64,000 nt of DNA from Callipepla californica brunnescens (Eukaryota > Chordata > Aves > Galliformes > Odontophoridae), in contig JALIRH010000038.1 in NCBI GenBank assembly GCA_023055505.1, forward strand, positions 5,402,327 to 5,466,326, given 5' to 3'. Below the pieces are notes generated by a model. That model was given only the letters and a program-made list of their open reading frames with translations, made no database searches and was not told the origin of the DNA. The position numbers were made by a program, and so were the translations under genes. Shown piece by piece: positions 34,944 through 48,135 of this stretch. Position 1 is the stretch's first letter; every line of letters starts with the position of its first letter.

Positions 34944-34977
34944 TCCAGAGGTCCTTTCCAACCAACATTTCTGTGGC
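34944..34977 (+). mobile_element. Second, shorter CR1-like tail directly after the first
   Basis: CCAGAGGTCCTTTCCAACCA and ATTTCTGTGGC repeat the CR1 3' end once more. It may be a tandem-tail duplication or a second insertion that used the first tail as a target. Short, so tentative. Confidence 0.5.
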
Positions 34978-37900
34978 AGTACAATTGCTTTTGAGTTTGG
35001 CATCTTAAAATTGATAATATGCAAATACATACATTTTTCTATTTCACAAGGATTAATTATACATTTGATTAAAAAACAATGCAAGTTAAAAGAAAGAAAC
35101 AAAAAGACACCTTGAATGCGTTTTTATAATGGTTTCCTGTATTTCTTGCAGAGGAGACAAAGGAGAGTTCAATGCTTCATAACAGCAGTGTTTCTTAGAA
35201 GTGGTTGTTGGACTGCAGGTGTTTCTTCTCCAGTGTGGACACTGAGAACATTCTGGGAGAAGCGATAATGTGTAGTTCACATTCACCATTATCATAGTCT
35301 TTTGCTATGGTTTATTCTAGCCCAGCACATAAGTTTATTTCTATTTCTCATCAGCAATTCTGAGATCAACCAACCTGGAGAACGTTGACTTCCAATGGAT
35401 CGTAGGTTTGAGGTGAGTATCCATGTGTATCCACTGGGGACTAACAAGAGCTGCTCTTTTACTGAAGTTTTTCATTAATACTAACAAGGCTCTTGATCTC
35501 TACTTAAAACAGAAACAAAAAACCCGGAGATTTTTAAAAATCTTTAGAAAAATATTTTTAGTTCTTTCTCCATCTGTTCCCACATTTCTTCAAGTGGCTA
35601 AGAGATCCAATGCTTTTAAGAAAAAATGGAGTTTAACAGAAACAGAATTAGCAAGCTTTCTGTTTTCCTGTTTTTGTTTTTTCTTCTTTTTAAAATATTG
35701 TTGTTTTCTCAGTGTTTTATTTTTTTCCTAAACAAACATAGACATTTTAAAATGCAGAATTCATTCTTTTTACAAATATTCTCATTTCTATTGCAGCAGC
35801 TTTTTTGTCATTCACAGCTCCAGCCCTAGGCCTCCAGCCCCATGAATGTCATACCCACCCACACAGCTAGCTGACATTACTGCACAGTTCTCATTTTGTC
35901 CACAAAGCTCTTTATCTATTCCATCTCGCAGCACATGGCTCTTGCTTTTCTAAATATTCTTAATATTCTCTGCACTTAGACTGTTTATTTCCTTACCAGA
36001 CACTTTGTTTTCGTTTTAGTGTACTTCCCTTTCATACTGTTTTTGTGGGGCTTTTTTTGCTTTTCTATATCATTGTTAGATTGGTCAAATGCAATGTATG
36101 CTGTACTTCATTTCTCTATTATCTTCTCTACTCCTCAGCCACCTTGACTCCCCAGCAGTGCAGATAGGGCATTTTCCTATCCTAGCCTTACCAGACACTT
36201 GCTGCACCTCCCATTCCCCTCTTCCCTCTGCTAATGACCAGGAAGTGAGACAAACAAGATTGTCAGCCTCTGAAGCATGGAAAGTGCCGTCTGTGCTTTG
36301 TAGATTGAAAATCTTATTAGTCTTGCTTCCAGCCAAGTTGTGAACAAGGATCAGAGCAATGAGAGTAAGGAAAACTGGAGCTCCATGGAAGGGGAGAACC
36401 AGGAGGGAACAACAGAAGCCACTCAGTTAAAATGCAAATAAAGAAGACAATGCAAGAGGATAAAGGTAGGGGGTTGAGAGAGTGTTTACTATCTCATCTA
36501 ATCATTCCACATTGCATCCATTCCTTCCACAGCCCATATCCTATGGCAATGTCCAGACAAAGTGAATTAGGTTTTGCAGTCTCACTGCTGACTAGGTATT
36601 TGGTCAAAAGATCAACAAAAAGGTCTTCACGAATTATTTGGGTTATTTAGCCAAAGGAGGAATCTCAAGGAATCTCAAGTTTAGAAGAAATAGATGAGTA
36701 CCTATGTGCCTACTTGCTCCTCAGGGCTGTTAGCAGGCACCATTTCCTGTCTTGGCCTAGGATTTCCCATTCTGGACTATGGCTGATAGCTAAGCAGGAC
36801 AAGGCTCCTGCTTTGACAGAATTTGCACAGGAGCCTAGAGCTAAGACACCTAAGGTTGGAAAGCAAAAAGTGCCTCTCAGCCTCTTTAGGCTACACCTAG
36901 GTACCTCAGGAGATTACTGTAAACACTGGCCATTTCCCTGCATCACTCTCTAACTTTGGCATCAGCATGGCTTAGGTTTAGCTTTCCACCTGTTCTCATG
37001 AAAATGTCTGCCTCTCTACATGAAATCTATTCACATTTCCATTCTTGTTTTGCAATTCCAGTGACAAAGTCCCATCAGCAATCCATTCCTACTGCCTTTT
37101 AGAGGCATAAGTATGAATGTACAGAGTCTCACTTAGGTGATCTCCCTCTGCATGAGGCACAGAAGCAGCAGCACATCGCTGCCAGCAAGCCTTTTCTCTG
37201 CCTGCCTGCCTTGAAGGCATCTCAAATGCACACAGAGATGGGGCAGGAGCCGTCAGGACAACATGTGCCCTGGCTGCGCTTATACTGACAGACTCTTCAG
37301 CAACCCATTGCCAGCTGGTGCAAGCTTTATCAGCCCCACAGCCATCGTAATTTTTGCAGACGCTGGAAGCACTCTGAAGAATCAGGAAAGCCGTAATCCA
37401 AATGCACTAGCTAAAAAAAATACTCAGTATTAGAGATGGAACCAGGCTGTTCTGTGCTAAAATTGAATTTCCCCCCAAAGTCCTATCTTTCTGTATATAT
37501 TTCTTATGGGCTCATAACTGTCATCACAATTATGTTTCCACTGCTTGGCAATGCATATGCTAATACTGTCTTTGCAGACATACCTGATAGTTCTGGTAGA
37601 GCCTTGCAGCCTCAAATCTGGCTTAATATATTCATTCTCATTTATATTTTCCCCTTAATCCTTATATTTCTTTTATGTATTCTCCATACAAGTCAAACAA
37701 AACTGCAGAATTTTTAAAGTTTACACAGTTCTTTCTCCTTCCTTGTTTTTCAGTCCAGCGGATGAAACAAATACTTTTTTCTCTTTCACTCCTCTTGTTT
37801 TACAAACCCATTTTTAATAGAATAGGCAGAGCACAAGCATACACATATCTTGTTTGGAAGAGCAGCTCCAAGGCCCAGTAAGCAGACAGGAGCACCAAAT

Positions 37901-40554
37901 GTGGGACTGCCAAGGCGTGCAAGCTCTTGAGCAAGCTTTGCATCCTCCTCCACTCTGCATCTTCTTGGGGAGCTTGGTATTCTCTGGGAGACTTGGTGTT
38001 GTGTGACACATCCTGTTGATAGAACCTTCTGGGGAGAGGTTATTCATTTCCTCTCATGCACTAAATCAGAAGAGAGATGATGGATAAGGTAGGTACCTGT
38101 GATTCATCAACAACAATATAAAGTGTTAGAGTTTTTCACCAGCAGTGTAGGAGTTTTAGGTATATCCATGGATTCAGAGATGTTTTTAAAGAGGCTTCAA
38201 GAAACCTTGTCTAAAATATACCGGGAGAAACATGAATAAATACTTTCAGTCCTCACTGAGTGCTTCACAGTCACAAAGTAGTTCTGGGTCAGAAGCTACG
38301 CTGTGGCTTTGTGTAACCTTATGGCATGACACCATGCCACCCAAATGCAGTATAAGTAACAGTACACATGACCATAGCTGGACATTTCCAGCTATTTCAA
38401 CATGCTGGGCAAAATATGTGCGTTCAACTTCACTTATCCATGCAGACACACCTTTAAGTGCTTAGATCCAACCAAAATACAATTTAGAAATGATTTAAGA
38501 GAGCCTGAGTCAAGCCTAGGGTAATAATCATCTCTGCTGTGATTAATGAGAACCCAGCGCTTTAGGACCTGGCAGTATTCAATCACCAATCAGAACTGCA
38601 TCAGGCCTTTATTCCTATGAATACAAATGCATGGAGGCCTGGCTTCACAGCTGGTGCAAATTGGCTTAGCACCATCGCCTTCATGTAAATAGGCTTTAAC
38701 GAGGCCAGCTGAGGAACTGGCTCAGAAATCTTCAGCCCACCCAAAACACAGGCCCTGTTTCACCAGGAGAGGAAACAAAACCCAGTTAAGAAAAAAATAA
38801 GTATGAATAAGAAAAAAGTGGGAATACTGCCATTAGTGTTTTTAAATTGCTTTGGCTTTTTTAATAGGTAGTGTGAAGTCTAGTCCAAGAACACACACCC
38901 CACTACATCAAAGGATTTTCCTATTATTTCCTGTGTTTTCCTTTGTGTAAGCACCAGCTGCAAAAACATGCAATATATGAAGATGCTTTTGAGCACATGT
39001 TGTTCAAAGCTGAGATCTTTTTTGATGATTGTGTTTTTAATGGTAAAGTCCCAAGACAAAGTCTGCCTTGCCACCAGCTCTGCTGATTTACAAAGGGAAA
39101 ATGCCTAAGGCAGAGGCCCCACCCAGATGTAAAGCACAACATCCCTCTTCCAGGGAGCTCTGTAGGGTTTATACTTCTCCTCCCTATTGGACAGCATTTG
39201 TTTTTATTTCTCCCCCTGCCAAGACCGTACAGTCATTACACCAAGATGGAGCAGGTGCTACAGGGAATAGAGATAAATCGTGTTTTTTCCCCTAGAGGAT
39301 AAGAGAGAGTGCTCTCTGGGCTCTCCTTTCCAGAGATGAAGTGGACTACAGCTGTACTGAAATGGAGACTGCACACTGAGTGGGTGGTGATATTTTTTTT
39401 TCCTCTTATGCCCTTTGCACCAAGATCCACAACGAGTGCAGAGCACATTGCCTTTATTTTATTAAACAGTTGCAACTGGTGATAAAAAAAATAAAAATAA
39501 AAATGGCAGCATCCATTTCTTTCACTTTAAATTTTTGAAATAGTAATACTGCTAAGTTTAACCATGAGGCAGCTAAAGCCTGTAATTCCTTTTCCCACCT
39601 GCCATCTGTCCTTTCTCCTGTCAATCCCCTCCCCTTCTCCTTGCCCCACGGCTACAGGCAGTGCTGTTTGCAGGTAGCTCAGAAGCTTTGAAGTTTTCCA
39701 TCAGAAAGCTGATTATACAAACGTTAGTATATCTGCAGCTTTAAAGCAGGTGGATCATCTTAAAGTATTTTACTAATTTTTCAGAAGGCTTTATACTCTT
39801 CCTTTTTCAGTGGGGATTTTTCTGAGATTATAAAGAAAAAAAAAAAAAAAAAAGATGAAGCCAGGAAGAAAGTAAGACCGTCAATAAAAGCCTTTTTTTG
39901 ATGCAAGTGGTATACTGTGACAGGATGTCATAGTCAGATCTAGACTGCGCCCATGCATTTGCTATAAATATCAATTTTGCTAATGTTGTGAATAGCAAGT
40001 AATTGAAGGTTTGTTCACCTATTGTGCTTGGAAGAATAGCAATGTGAATAAACTTTCTGAACAGATTTTATCCATATTTCTAGAAGGAAATGATAATAAA
40101 CCTGTAAATATCTTTCCTTGAAAAAGGTTTGGGAGGTAGAGGAGGATTTTTATCGGTGTGCTGGGGGAAATTATTTGTTTGTTATGATTTTTATGGAAAT
40201 ATCCTTTTTGTTACACTCTCCCATGACAGGATGATGCCTTTTTTTTTTTTTTTTGGTATGAGAAACGTGGTTCTGAATGTAAGATTCTTCCCAAACTACA
40301 GAGAGGGTTTTAATGAAAAAAAATAAGTTTTGAAAGAACTGTCATTACTTGGATCTTTTACAGTGTGTTTCTGCTAGTCTTCATGCTTACTATTTCCTGG
40401 AGGGATTATAATGTATTAGGAAGATACCATCTACCTGAAGATACATTTTAAATACTTTTATCAGAAGCATTCTGGATTATTAAAATGGTGTTTATGGAGA
40501 AAATCATACCGTGCAATAAATAACAACACCATGTAAAACAGAAACACTAAAATC
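34978..40554. other. Non-coding stretch; one possible old palindromic repeat
   Basis: No gene supported; frames up to 103 codons lack motifs. It contains a moderately GC-rich part near 37130-37400, an A run near 39837-39853 and the palindromic segment at 38647-38730. Otherwise unremarkable. Confidence 0.5.
38647..38730 (+). repeat. Imperfect palindrome resembling an old amniote MITE-like repeat
   Basis: CAGCTGGTGCAAATTGGC on the left and GAGGCCAGCTGAGGAACTGG on the right resemble the two ends of a short repeat common in turtles, crocodiles and birds, as I recall it. The middle is worn. The family name is not assigned. Confidence 0.45.
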
Positions 40555-41060
40555 ACTTGGAGTACTGAATCTAGTTGTGGAGCCTTCAGTACACAAGAGA
40601 CATGTTGGAGCACATATCCAGAGGGACACAATAATGATTCAAGGTATGGAACTCCCCTGCTACAAGAACAGGCTGAGAGATCTGGGACTGTTCAGCCTGG
40701 AGAAGTCTCCAAGGAGACCTGATAGCAGCCTTTCAGTATCTAAAGGGGAGCTACAGGAAAGGTGGGGACAGGCCCTTTAGAAGGGTCCATGGTGACAGAA
40801 CAAGGGGAAATGGTTTCAAGCTCAAAGAGAGCAGACTTAGGAAAGGAAAAAATATTATACAGTGGGGTGGTGAGGCACTGGAACAGGTTACCAAGTGATG
40901 TGGTTCATGTCCCATCCCTTGATACTCTCAAGGTGAGGCAGAATCAGGCCCTGGGCAGCCTGATCTATGTGTGATGTCCCTGTTCATTGCAGGGTTGTTA
41001 GACTAGATGGCCTTCAGAGATCCCTTCCAACTCTAAGGATTTTATGATTCCATGTTTCTA
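40555..41060 (+). mobile_element. CR1 LINE fragment with 3' tail (plus strand)
   Basis: CR1 3' region: GGGACTGTTCAGCCTGGAGA, then CACTGGAACAGGTTACCAAG, then GACTAGATGGCCTTCAGAG and a worn tail TTTATGATTCCATG. Frames of 67-70 codons here are decayed ORF2. Divergence looks moderate. Confidence 0.88.
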
Positions 41061-44000
41061 GAATACCCTCGACAATAAGGACAGCTAAGACTGTGATTGT
41101 TCTCCCCCTTTATTGCTTCCTAAATCCTAACCGCAGATGGGATCACATGTACTAAACAAGGCTGAAGACCCCTAGCTGCCAAAGATAGATCTTCTGAATT
41201 ATCCAGGTACTCAAATCCCAGCCAAGAGAAGTCAGATGTTTAATTTCCATTACTCAGGTTCAAGCCCCAGATCAGTATAAACTTTTATATTAAATGCCAT
41301 TTAACTTTTCTAGCTAATGCAAAGTGCAACCCAAGATTTAGTGGGTGTCATCTACATCACAGCATCAGACAGTGAATTTTAGGACAGAAGAACAGTCAGT
41401 CAGGTGGCTTCAAAATAGGAAAGGATGTAGGATCAGTTGGCATAGATGCTGTGTAGAAAACACTAACTACTAAAATCCTGGAGCCTCCAATTTTGTTCCA
41501 TGACTGTGATAAGCTATTCTTTATAAGCATCATCCTACTTGTTTATGTTTTATTTTCTTTTAGGTAAGTAAAAATCACTGTAGTAACTATCATCAGTCTT
41601 TCATATACTCTAGTAATCACACCTTCCTACATTTGTTGAGTGGTCTAGTGCCAACATCAAACAATGTACTGTAGGTGATTATAAAGTATCTTTTTTTCTG
41701 TTCAGTGAGAAGATAAAAATAATGTAGATAAAAGGAACATATCTTTTATAAGACAGAACTCAAGTAATTTGAGGTGGAAATCCATAAAAATATTGCAAGT
41801 GTTGTTGAAATGATGAGTCACTTCAGCAGCATAAAAATGATCTATTTATCTACATTTTTACCAAAGTCTTTGAAGTTCTTTATCTTGGAAAATAATATAT
41901 ATATTAAAGTGCTTTGAAAAAAAGTTCAGTTTTACTTTGAAATGCGAGCTCTTTCTTGCATGTATTTTCCCTCCTTCCATGAGCTGTCATTTAGGTTTAT
42001 CTCTTACAGCAACTTTTTGCTACTCCATAGCATATAAACTTATATATTTATAAATATATATGCATTTTTTATGTTAGAAAAACATAACAATACTGTAAGC
42101 AGAAATTTAGATTAGACAGCTCTCAATAAACACTGTTTCAGATTCATGTTTGAGACTTGCAGACATTCAATTAGAAAGCTTAGTGACTAACCCAAATTTA
42201 TCCTGAGCCAATCACCAATATCTCCTGATGGTAATATAATTCCAAGCTTTTTTTTATTATTATTATTATTTCATTTCTAATCATCTCTTTCAGTCAAAGT
42301 ACTGATTTCTATCTACAGGTTTTCTGTTGTTCTTTTCATCTATATATCTTAGTGTGAAGCACTACTCTCATTTCAGAAATTGAGGCACTGAGGCACAGAT
42401 CTTGAAAAGAACTTGCAGCACACTAGGTTAGTTATTGAGAAAACTGGTCAGAATGAACCTCTGCTAAGTCTGGGTCAGAGCTTTCAGTCATGGACAACTA
42501 ATACGATTGTACTAAAAGTTAATTTAACTAGGATACTAACTTTGTATCCCACATCCATTTTACAGTTAATTGAAAATAACTTCAAACGCATTCAAAAAAC
42601 AGGATTTGGGAAATCTGACTTTGTGTGTGCACTTCTTTGATTTCTTCAATATATAATGCTATATCTGTTTTTTGTGAAAGCAGACAAAAAAGAAGAAATG
42701 GTTTTGTAATACTTGGCCTATATCATACATTCATAGCACTGTCAGCACGATACCTTGATTACTAGGTAAATGCTGGCTGTTGTCTCCTCTGAGCTCTTTT
42801 CACTTTCAGCAGTCTAATTTTATGTTAAAGTTTAGTGATACCACAAGTGAATTGCATAACTCTGTTCATTGTCTCATTTAAAGTTTGAATTTCTGTTGCA
42901 GGCTGGAGGGGGAAAAGCTTTTATCAACTCTGCAATCCACATATAAAAAAAAAAAACATACTAACACCACCACCCCCAGATGTTTTCATGTAACATCGGA
43001 TGTGGAGAAGTACACATTATTATTATTTTTTTTCCCACATATAATCTGCCCTGCAATTTTCTATTTAATTAGATATGGATTTTCTTTTCTAGTCAAGTCT
43101 CTCTCTAGATAGGTGTACTAACTAGGCTCATAATCTTTTGATTCTCTCCTTCCATTTACCCCCTAAAATGAATATACCTCATTCTGAAGCCCAATTTAGA
43201 CCGTGCACAAATTTTATTCTCTTTCCAAACGCAAACAGGGTTTGAGAGGTGCTGAGCTATACTGCTCTGCTAAATATTTGAGGTTTCTAAAAAAAATACA
43301 AATATTAGACAGTAAGCCTCCTGAAGCAAATTACAATGGGAAGATGAAATTATATCCGCGAATTGGGAAGAGGATTTGCGTAAGAATGATCCTTAATAAG
43401 GTGGAACAGACATTGTCCAACCTGCTAAAGAAGCATTCATCTCCATATGTGAGACTAAAGGATAAAAAACAGCTCTGAGCCAATGCTCTGCCCTGAAAAT
43501 TTGAAGCAATTCTTTCCTAGCAGAAATCAGAGGTTACTGCACTTTCATGCCAGCCTGCGTGTGCCACGTTTGCTCGTCTGAGTTTGTAGCTCATTTGCAT
43601 GCTTCTGCCATTCATCCTGGAACTTACTGTGGTAGGATTGCATCTCAGACTTGGCCAGCAGCCAGAGCCTACTTCTTCATTCCCTCTTTATAGCTAATAC
43701 AATATGAAAGTCACTAACAAAAAGACTTTCATGTCAAATTACAGAAAAAAAATCTGAATTGCCTAATAGGATTTTAAATTCTTATCATACTGGTGACTTT
43801 CTGTAAGTAGTAACATTTGAAAAGAAAGACTGAGCTGGTGTTTTCTTCAAATGCTCTCTGCACATCGTAAGTTTTTTTACAAGCTCTGATACACAGCTAT
43901 TCAGTCACTACAGAGACGACAGGACTATGGATCACAGCTATATAGCCCTTCACTTCAATTCCCATCCCACTTGACTTAACATCTTATTAAAAATTCTTGC

Positions 44001-45111
44001 TGAGGCTGTGCATAGTGAGGAATATCCATTTGATATAGATATCAGGTTTATTTTTCCACTTAAAGGAATATGGTTTTGTATGTGTATATGTGTATGTATA
44101 CATATTCAGCTTTATCTACAAATGCGTGTGTGGTTATACATAAATAAGTGTATTTAGATATAAAGAGAGAAACAGATTTTTGCTTTTGGTAACATTACAG
44201 TCCTAAGATATATATTTGTTATTATTTTATATGTAATGTATATTATATATACAAGATTTATACATGTAATTTATACATATACAGAGAGAGAGAGTTTATT
44301 TAGCCATGAATTATATATAATTATACATAGATATATATAAACAAATAAACCAACAAATAACCAATAAAACCAATACTGTTAGGCTTGTTACTACTTCAGT
44401 AACATGGCAACAGCAGTTCTGATTAGATTTGTGTCGAGCACTGGTACCCAGATCCACTACACTTGTGTAATGGTCGTTTCCTACCCATCACCTCCACAAC
44501 ACTCCCATGATAATTCTGATGCCTCTCTAGGAAGATATTTGGGCAAACAAAAGATGAAATCAGGCTGTGGTGACTCTCCTTGTCCCCACACACTCACGTT
44601 CCTCATTTACTTGTCCAAAGGCTTAGACATCAGCAGGACAGAAAAGACTGTAGGTGCTACATTGGTAATCCAAATTCTCAGATACCAATTCACTCCTGAT
44701 TATCATCTCAGCAAATCATCAGTGTTTAATTATGTATCTCAATAATTTCTGATAGCCTAGTTCTTTTCTGGGAACAATAGCACCAAGAAAGACTGAGTTC
44801 ACATAGCATTATTTATTAGTAGTATATAATAAGCTACATGTGACATATGTCAGTAGAAATAAGAAGTGGAAACCAAATTAATAAACCTTTGATTCTATCT
44901 TTCTCATCTAAATCAGATCTCTAATGAAAACTTGCTGCCTCTTCTGTTTTGAACAAAACAGTATGTTCTTCAGTTGTATAAAGTATCATTATGAACTTTT
45001 CATTTGAAATTCTTGATTAAAAAAAATTAGATACCAGGCAGAGAAACCGTGGATATATATTTTTAATGTAAATAAAACTGCTGGCATAAACTCACTCTTT
45101 GTTTGTGTAGT
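41061..45111. other. AT-rich non-coding stretch with TA-rich microsatellites
   Basis: No gene supported. A (TTA/ATT)n lies near 42248-42270, and TA/TG-rich repeats occupy about 44070-44340, including the palindrome TGATATAGATATCA near 44031. An octamer ATTTGCAT near 43590 lies in a more complex segment that could be regulatory. Confidence 0.5.
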
Positions 45112-46005
45112 AGAAGTAGTGGAGTTTCCATATAGTACTTCAGAGGATAGTGACGTAATAGACATGGAAACTAACCATCAAAAGATGGTGATGAGTGGTA
45201 TCCTTCAGGAGACAATACTGGGAGCAATGCTCTTTAATATCAGTGAACTCAACGTGTTATTGAGTACACCCTCAACAAGTTTCTGGGTGACACTAAGCTG
45301 TATGGTGCCCTTGACACACTCAAGAGACCAGATACCATCCAGAGAGACCTAAACAGGCTCAAGCAATGGGCCCAAGTGAACCTTGTGGGGCCAAACGCAA
45401 GATCGTCTACCTGAGTCATGGCAACCCTCACTATCCGTATCCTGCCCACCTACTCTGCACTGGTGAGACCTCACCTGGAATAGTGAATCCAGATGTTGAG
45501 TCCTCAGTAAGGGAATGACACGGACCTGTTGCATCATGTCAGTGGAGGTCCACAAAAATAATCAAGGGATGAAACACCTCTACTGTGAGGACAAGCTGAA
45601 AGAGCTGGGGCTGTTCAGCCTGGAGAAGAGAAGGTTCCAAGGAGACTTGTGAGCAGCCTTTCAGTAACTAAAGGAAGCTATAAGAAAGAAGGGAACAGAC
45701 TGTTTATCAGGATGCGTTGTGACTGGACAAGGGGAAATAGCTTCAAACTAGAACAGAGGAGATTTAGACTGGATATATAAAAAATAAAATAAAAAATAAT
45801 AGTGACAAAGATTTTTATGACTTGGGGAGTAGTGAAACAGTGACACAGGATGCCCAGTGGTGAATGCCCCATCGCTGGAGACACTCAAGGTCAGGCCAGG
45901 CTGGACAGGGTTCTGAGCAATCTGATCCACCTGTAGGTGTCCATGTTCACTGCAGGGAGTTGGTTCTGATGACTTCCAACGAATCAAATATTTCTATTAT
46001 TCCTC
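45112..46005 (+). mobile_element. CR1 LINE fragment, longest in the window (plus strand)
   Basis: About 890 bp of the CR1 ORF2 C-terminal coding region and 3' UTR: TTTCTGGGTGACACTAAGCT, then AGAGACCTAAACAGGCTCAAG, then GGGCTGTTCAGCCTGGAGAAG, then GGTGTCCATGTTCACTGCAG. There are several internal deletions and stops, and the tail is worn. Frames of 66-79 codons on both strands belong to it. Confidence 0.87.
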
Positions 46006-47096
46006 AGATAATGGTTATTAACAGAGGTCCTAGCTTGTTTACAAGTAGATACCACTTACCTCCAGTCACCTTCACATTATTTACTAGTGATTACCAATGA
46101 AAAAGTATGAATCTTCTGGACATCTCTTTAATCTGGTATTTAACTAATGAAATGAAGATATAATCTAATGATACCATATTACAGAATTGAATTTCAGATT
46201 AGCAGTCTGCTAATGGATTAACAAGACCAATTGTTATGCATATTTTGCCATAATTTAGCAGACGATAAAATGAAAAATCAGATCTTCCATAGTTCTATCT
46301 AAAATCTCTTTACAAAAACAAGTAGCAGTAAAGAGAATGCGACATCTTTTACTCCATAAGGTCATCCACTTCCTCCCAAATGTGATAATTTGAGGTGGAT
46401 TATTTCTTCTGGGTATCTAGACCTGATTTCTAGTATCGCTTTCTAGTTCACCTTGTAGTGAAGAATATAACTGTTCTTTTTACCACCACCATTTTTACCA
46501 AATGAAAGAGTTTTAATAATGGTATGTTTGTGTATAGTAAGTCTCTCCTTGCCTCATGAAACTTCACTGAAAACTCTTCCCCAGTATCCCAACAATGTAC
46601 TGACATGTGAAAATCACTGATCTAAGTAACAATTAATTTAAATGAAATTAAAAACTATGAAAAAATAAGCAAGCAAATTAAATACCACAGGAGATATAAG
46701 GCTGAATGCCCTTAAAAGCCCTGGAGACCTTCGAAATAAAATGATATACACACAAAGTAAATTCTAATTCCTATAGTGAACTAGTAATGAAATCCACGTT
46801 TAACGATAAAACTCCTAAAACAGAAGCTACAGTAGATATAACTGAGTACTATACCTCCCACTCATTTTTTCCTTTTTAAATTTAATGTGTGTTGCTTGAA
46901 AACTGTTACAGCACCATGATGGGTTCAAAATGAAAGCAGTATGTTATAGTGATATGTACCTATAATAATATCCAATATAAAATGTTGAAGTTATATTGCA
47001 GTATGATTAGCTTGGGTAACAGTAAGCATTCTCCTACTGGCAATAAAAGATAAGACTGTCATGAACTGTTCTGCTTATTTGCCTTCTAATTTTAAC
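46006..47096. other. Non-coding stretch, nothing recognised
   Basis: AT-rich, no gene or repeat family seen. Confidence 0.5.
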
Positions 47097-47370
47097 ATAG
47101 AATAATGGAATCCAAGGATAGAAAGACCCTGTTGGGCTGCCTAGTTCATGTCATTGTAAATGAAGAATTGATCATTAGACTATTTCTTAAGTGTTGATGA
47201 TTTATTTACAACTTCCCTTTGGAGTGTTTTCTATGCTATCAGACATATAACTATGAGGAAGCTTTTCAGGCTTTTCAAACTACGTCTGTCTGTTCTTAAT
47301 TGCATCCCATTACTTGTAATCATAACCCTTTGTACCTCTGTAAATATTTCCTTTTTTTTTTTTTTATGTG
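47097..47370 (-). mobile_element. Old CR1-like LINE 3' fragment (minus strand)
   Basis: The + strand begins CATAGAATAATGGAATCCAA, a worn CR1 tail in reverse, and ends with TTGCATCCCATTACTTGTAA, which fits the reversed inner 3' region. It is more diverged than the other copies, perhaps an older CR1 subfamily. Confidence 0.6.
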
Positions 47371-47969
47371 AACATCCAGAGATGGGAAACATTTGTATGA
47401 AATATTTCACATTTTAAGGCTTTCATAATTCCTAATTTTAAAAGGGCATCCTAAACAGATTTGTTACAAACATAAAGAACGGTGCGAGGCTCAGCTTCTG
47501 TGTTTTAAAATGCTGAAGTGCAGCAACACATGGGGCTCAAGCCGTCCTGGTCTTAAACCACTGAAACATATGACTACTCAAGAAAGAGAGAGAGATGGGA
47601 AAGATGGAAGGTGAACCTGTTTGCCTGCATTTCCCTCCATTTACTCTGTCGTTCCCTTATGTTAACATTCATTTAAACTGGCCATGAGACATTTCCAAAG
47701 AGCCAGAATTTCCCATGTAAGTGATAGAAGTGGGGGTCATGCCATCATGTCAGTCCTGGCAGTCATCACTCTTTCTGTGCTGATTTTGGTTATTTACTTC
47801 GTGTTCTGACTTACAAAAAGCTCATCCAGAAGTACTCCTCCAGACAAAAGAATGAAAAACAGAAGAGGAGGTGGGGCAGATCAGGGTTGCTAGTTTAATC
47901 AAGATTTTTTCTCAAGATCAGCATTCAGGAACAATGGACTGAAAGTGTAAGCTAGATCAAACAAAGTAA

Positions 47970-48135
47970 AAAGGGAAAAGGAAGGAAAGAAGGGAAAGAG
48001 GTAAGAAAGGTGGACAGGAAGGAGAAAGAATGGGAATGAGAGAGGAAGAGCAGAAGGGAAGGAGGCAGAGAGGGAGAGAGTGCCAGAGGAAGGGAGAGAG
48101 GAGAAAAGGGAGAAAAAGACAGAAAAAGAAAGAAT
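47970..48135 (+). repeat. Purine-rich (GA/GGA) low-complexity tract
   Basis: Runs such as AAGGAAGGAAAGAAGGGAAAG and GAGGAGAAAAGGGAGAAAAAG with few pyrimidines. Serine/leucine/phenylalanine-rich minus-strand frames here are by-products. Confidence 0.8.
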
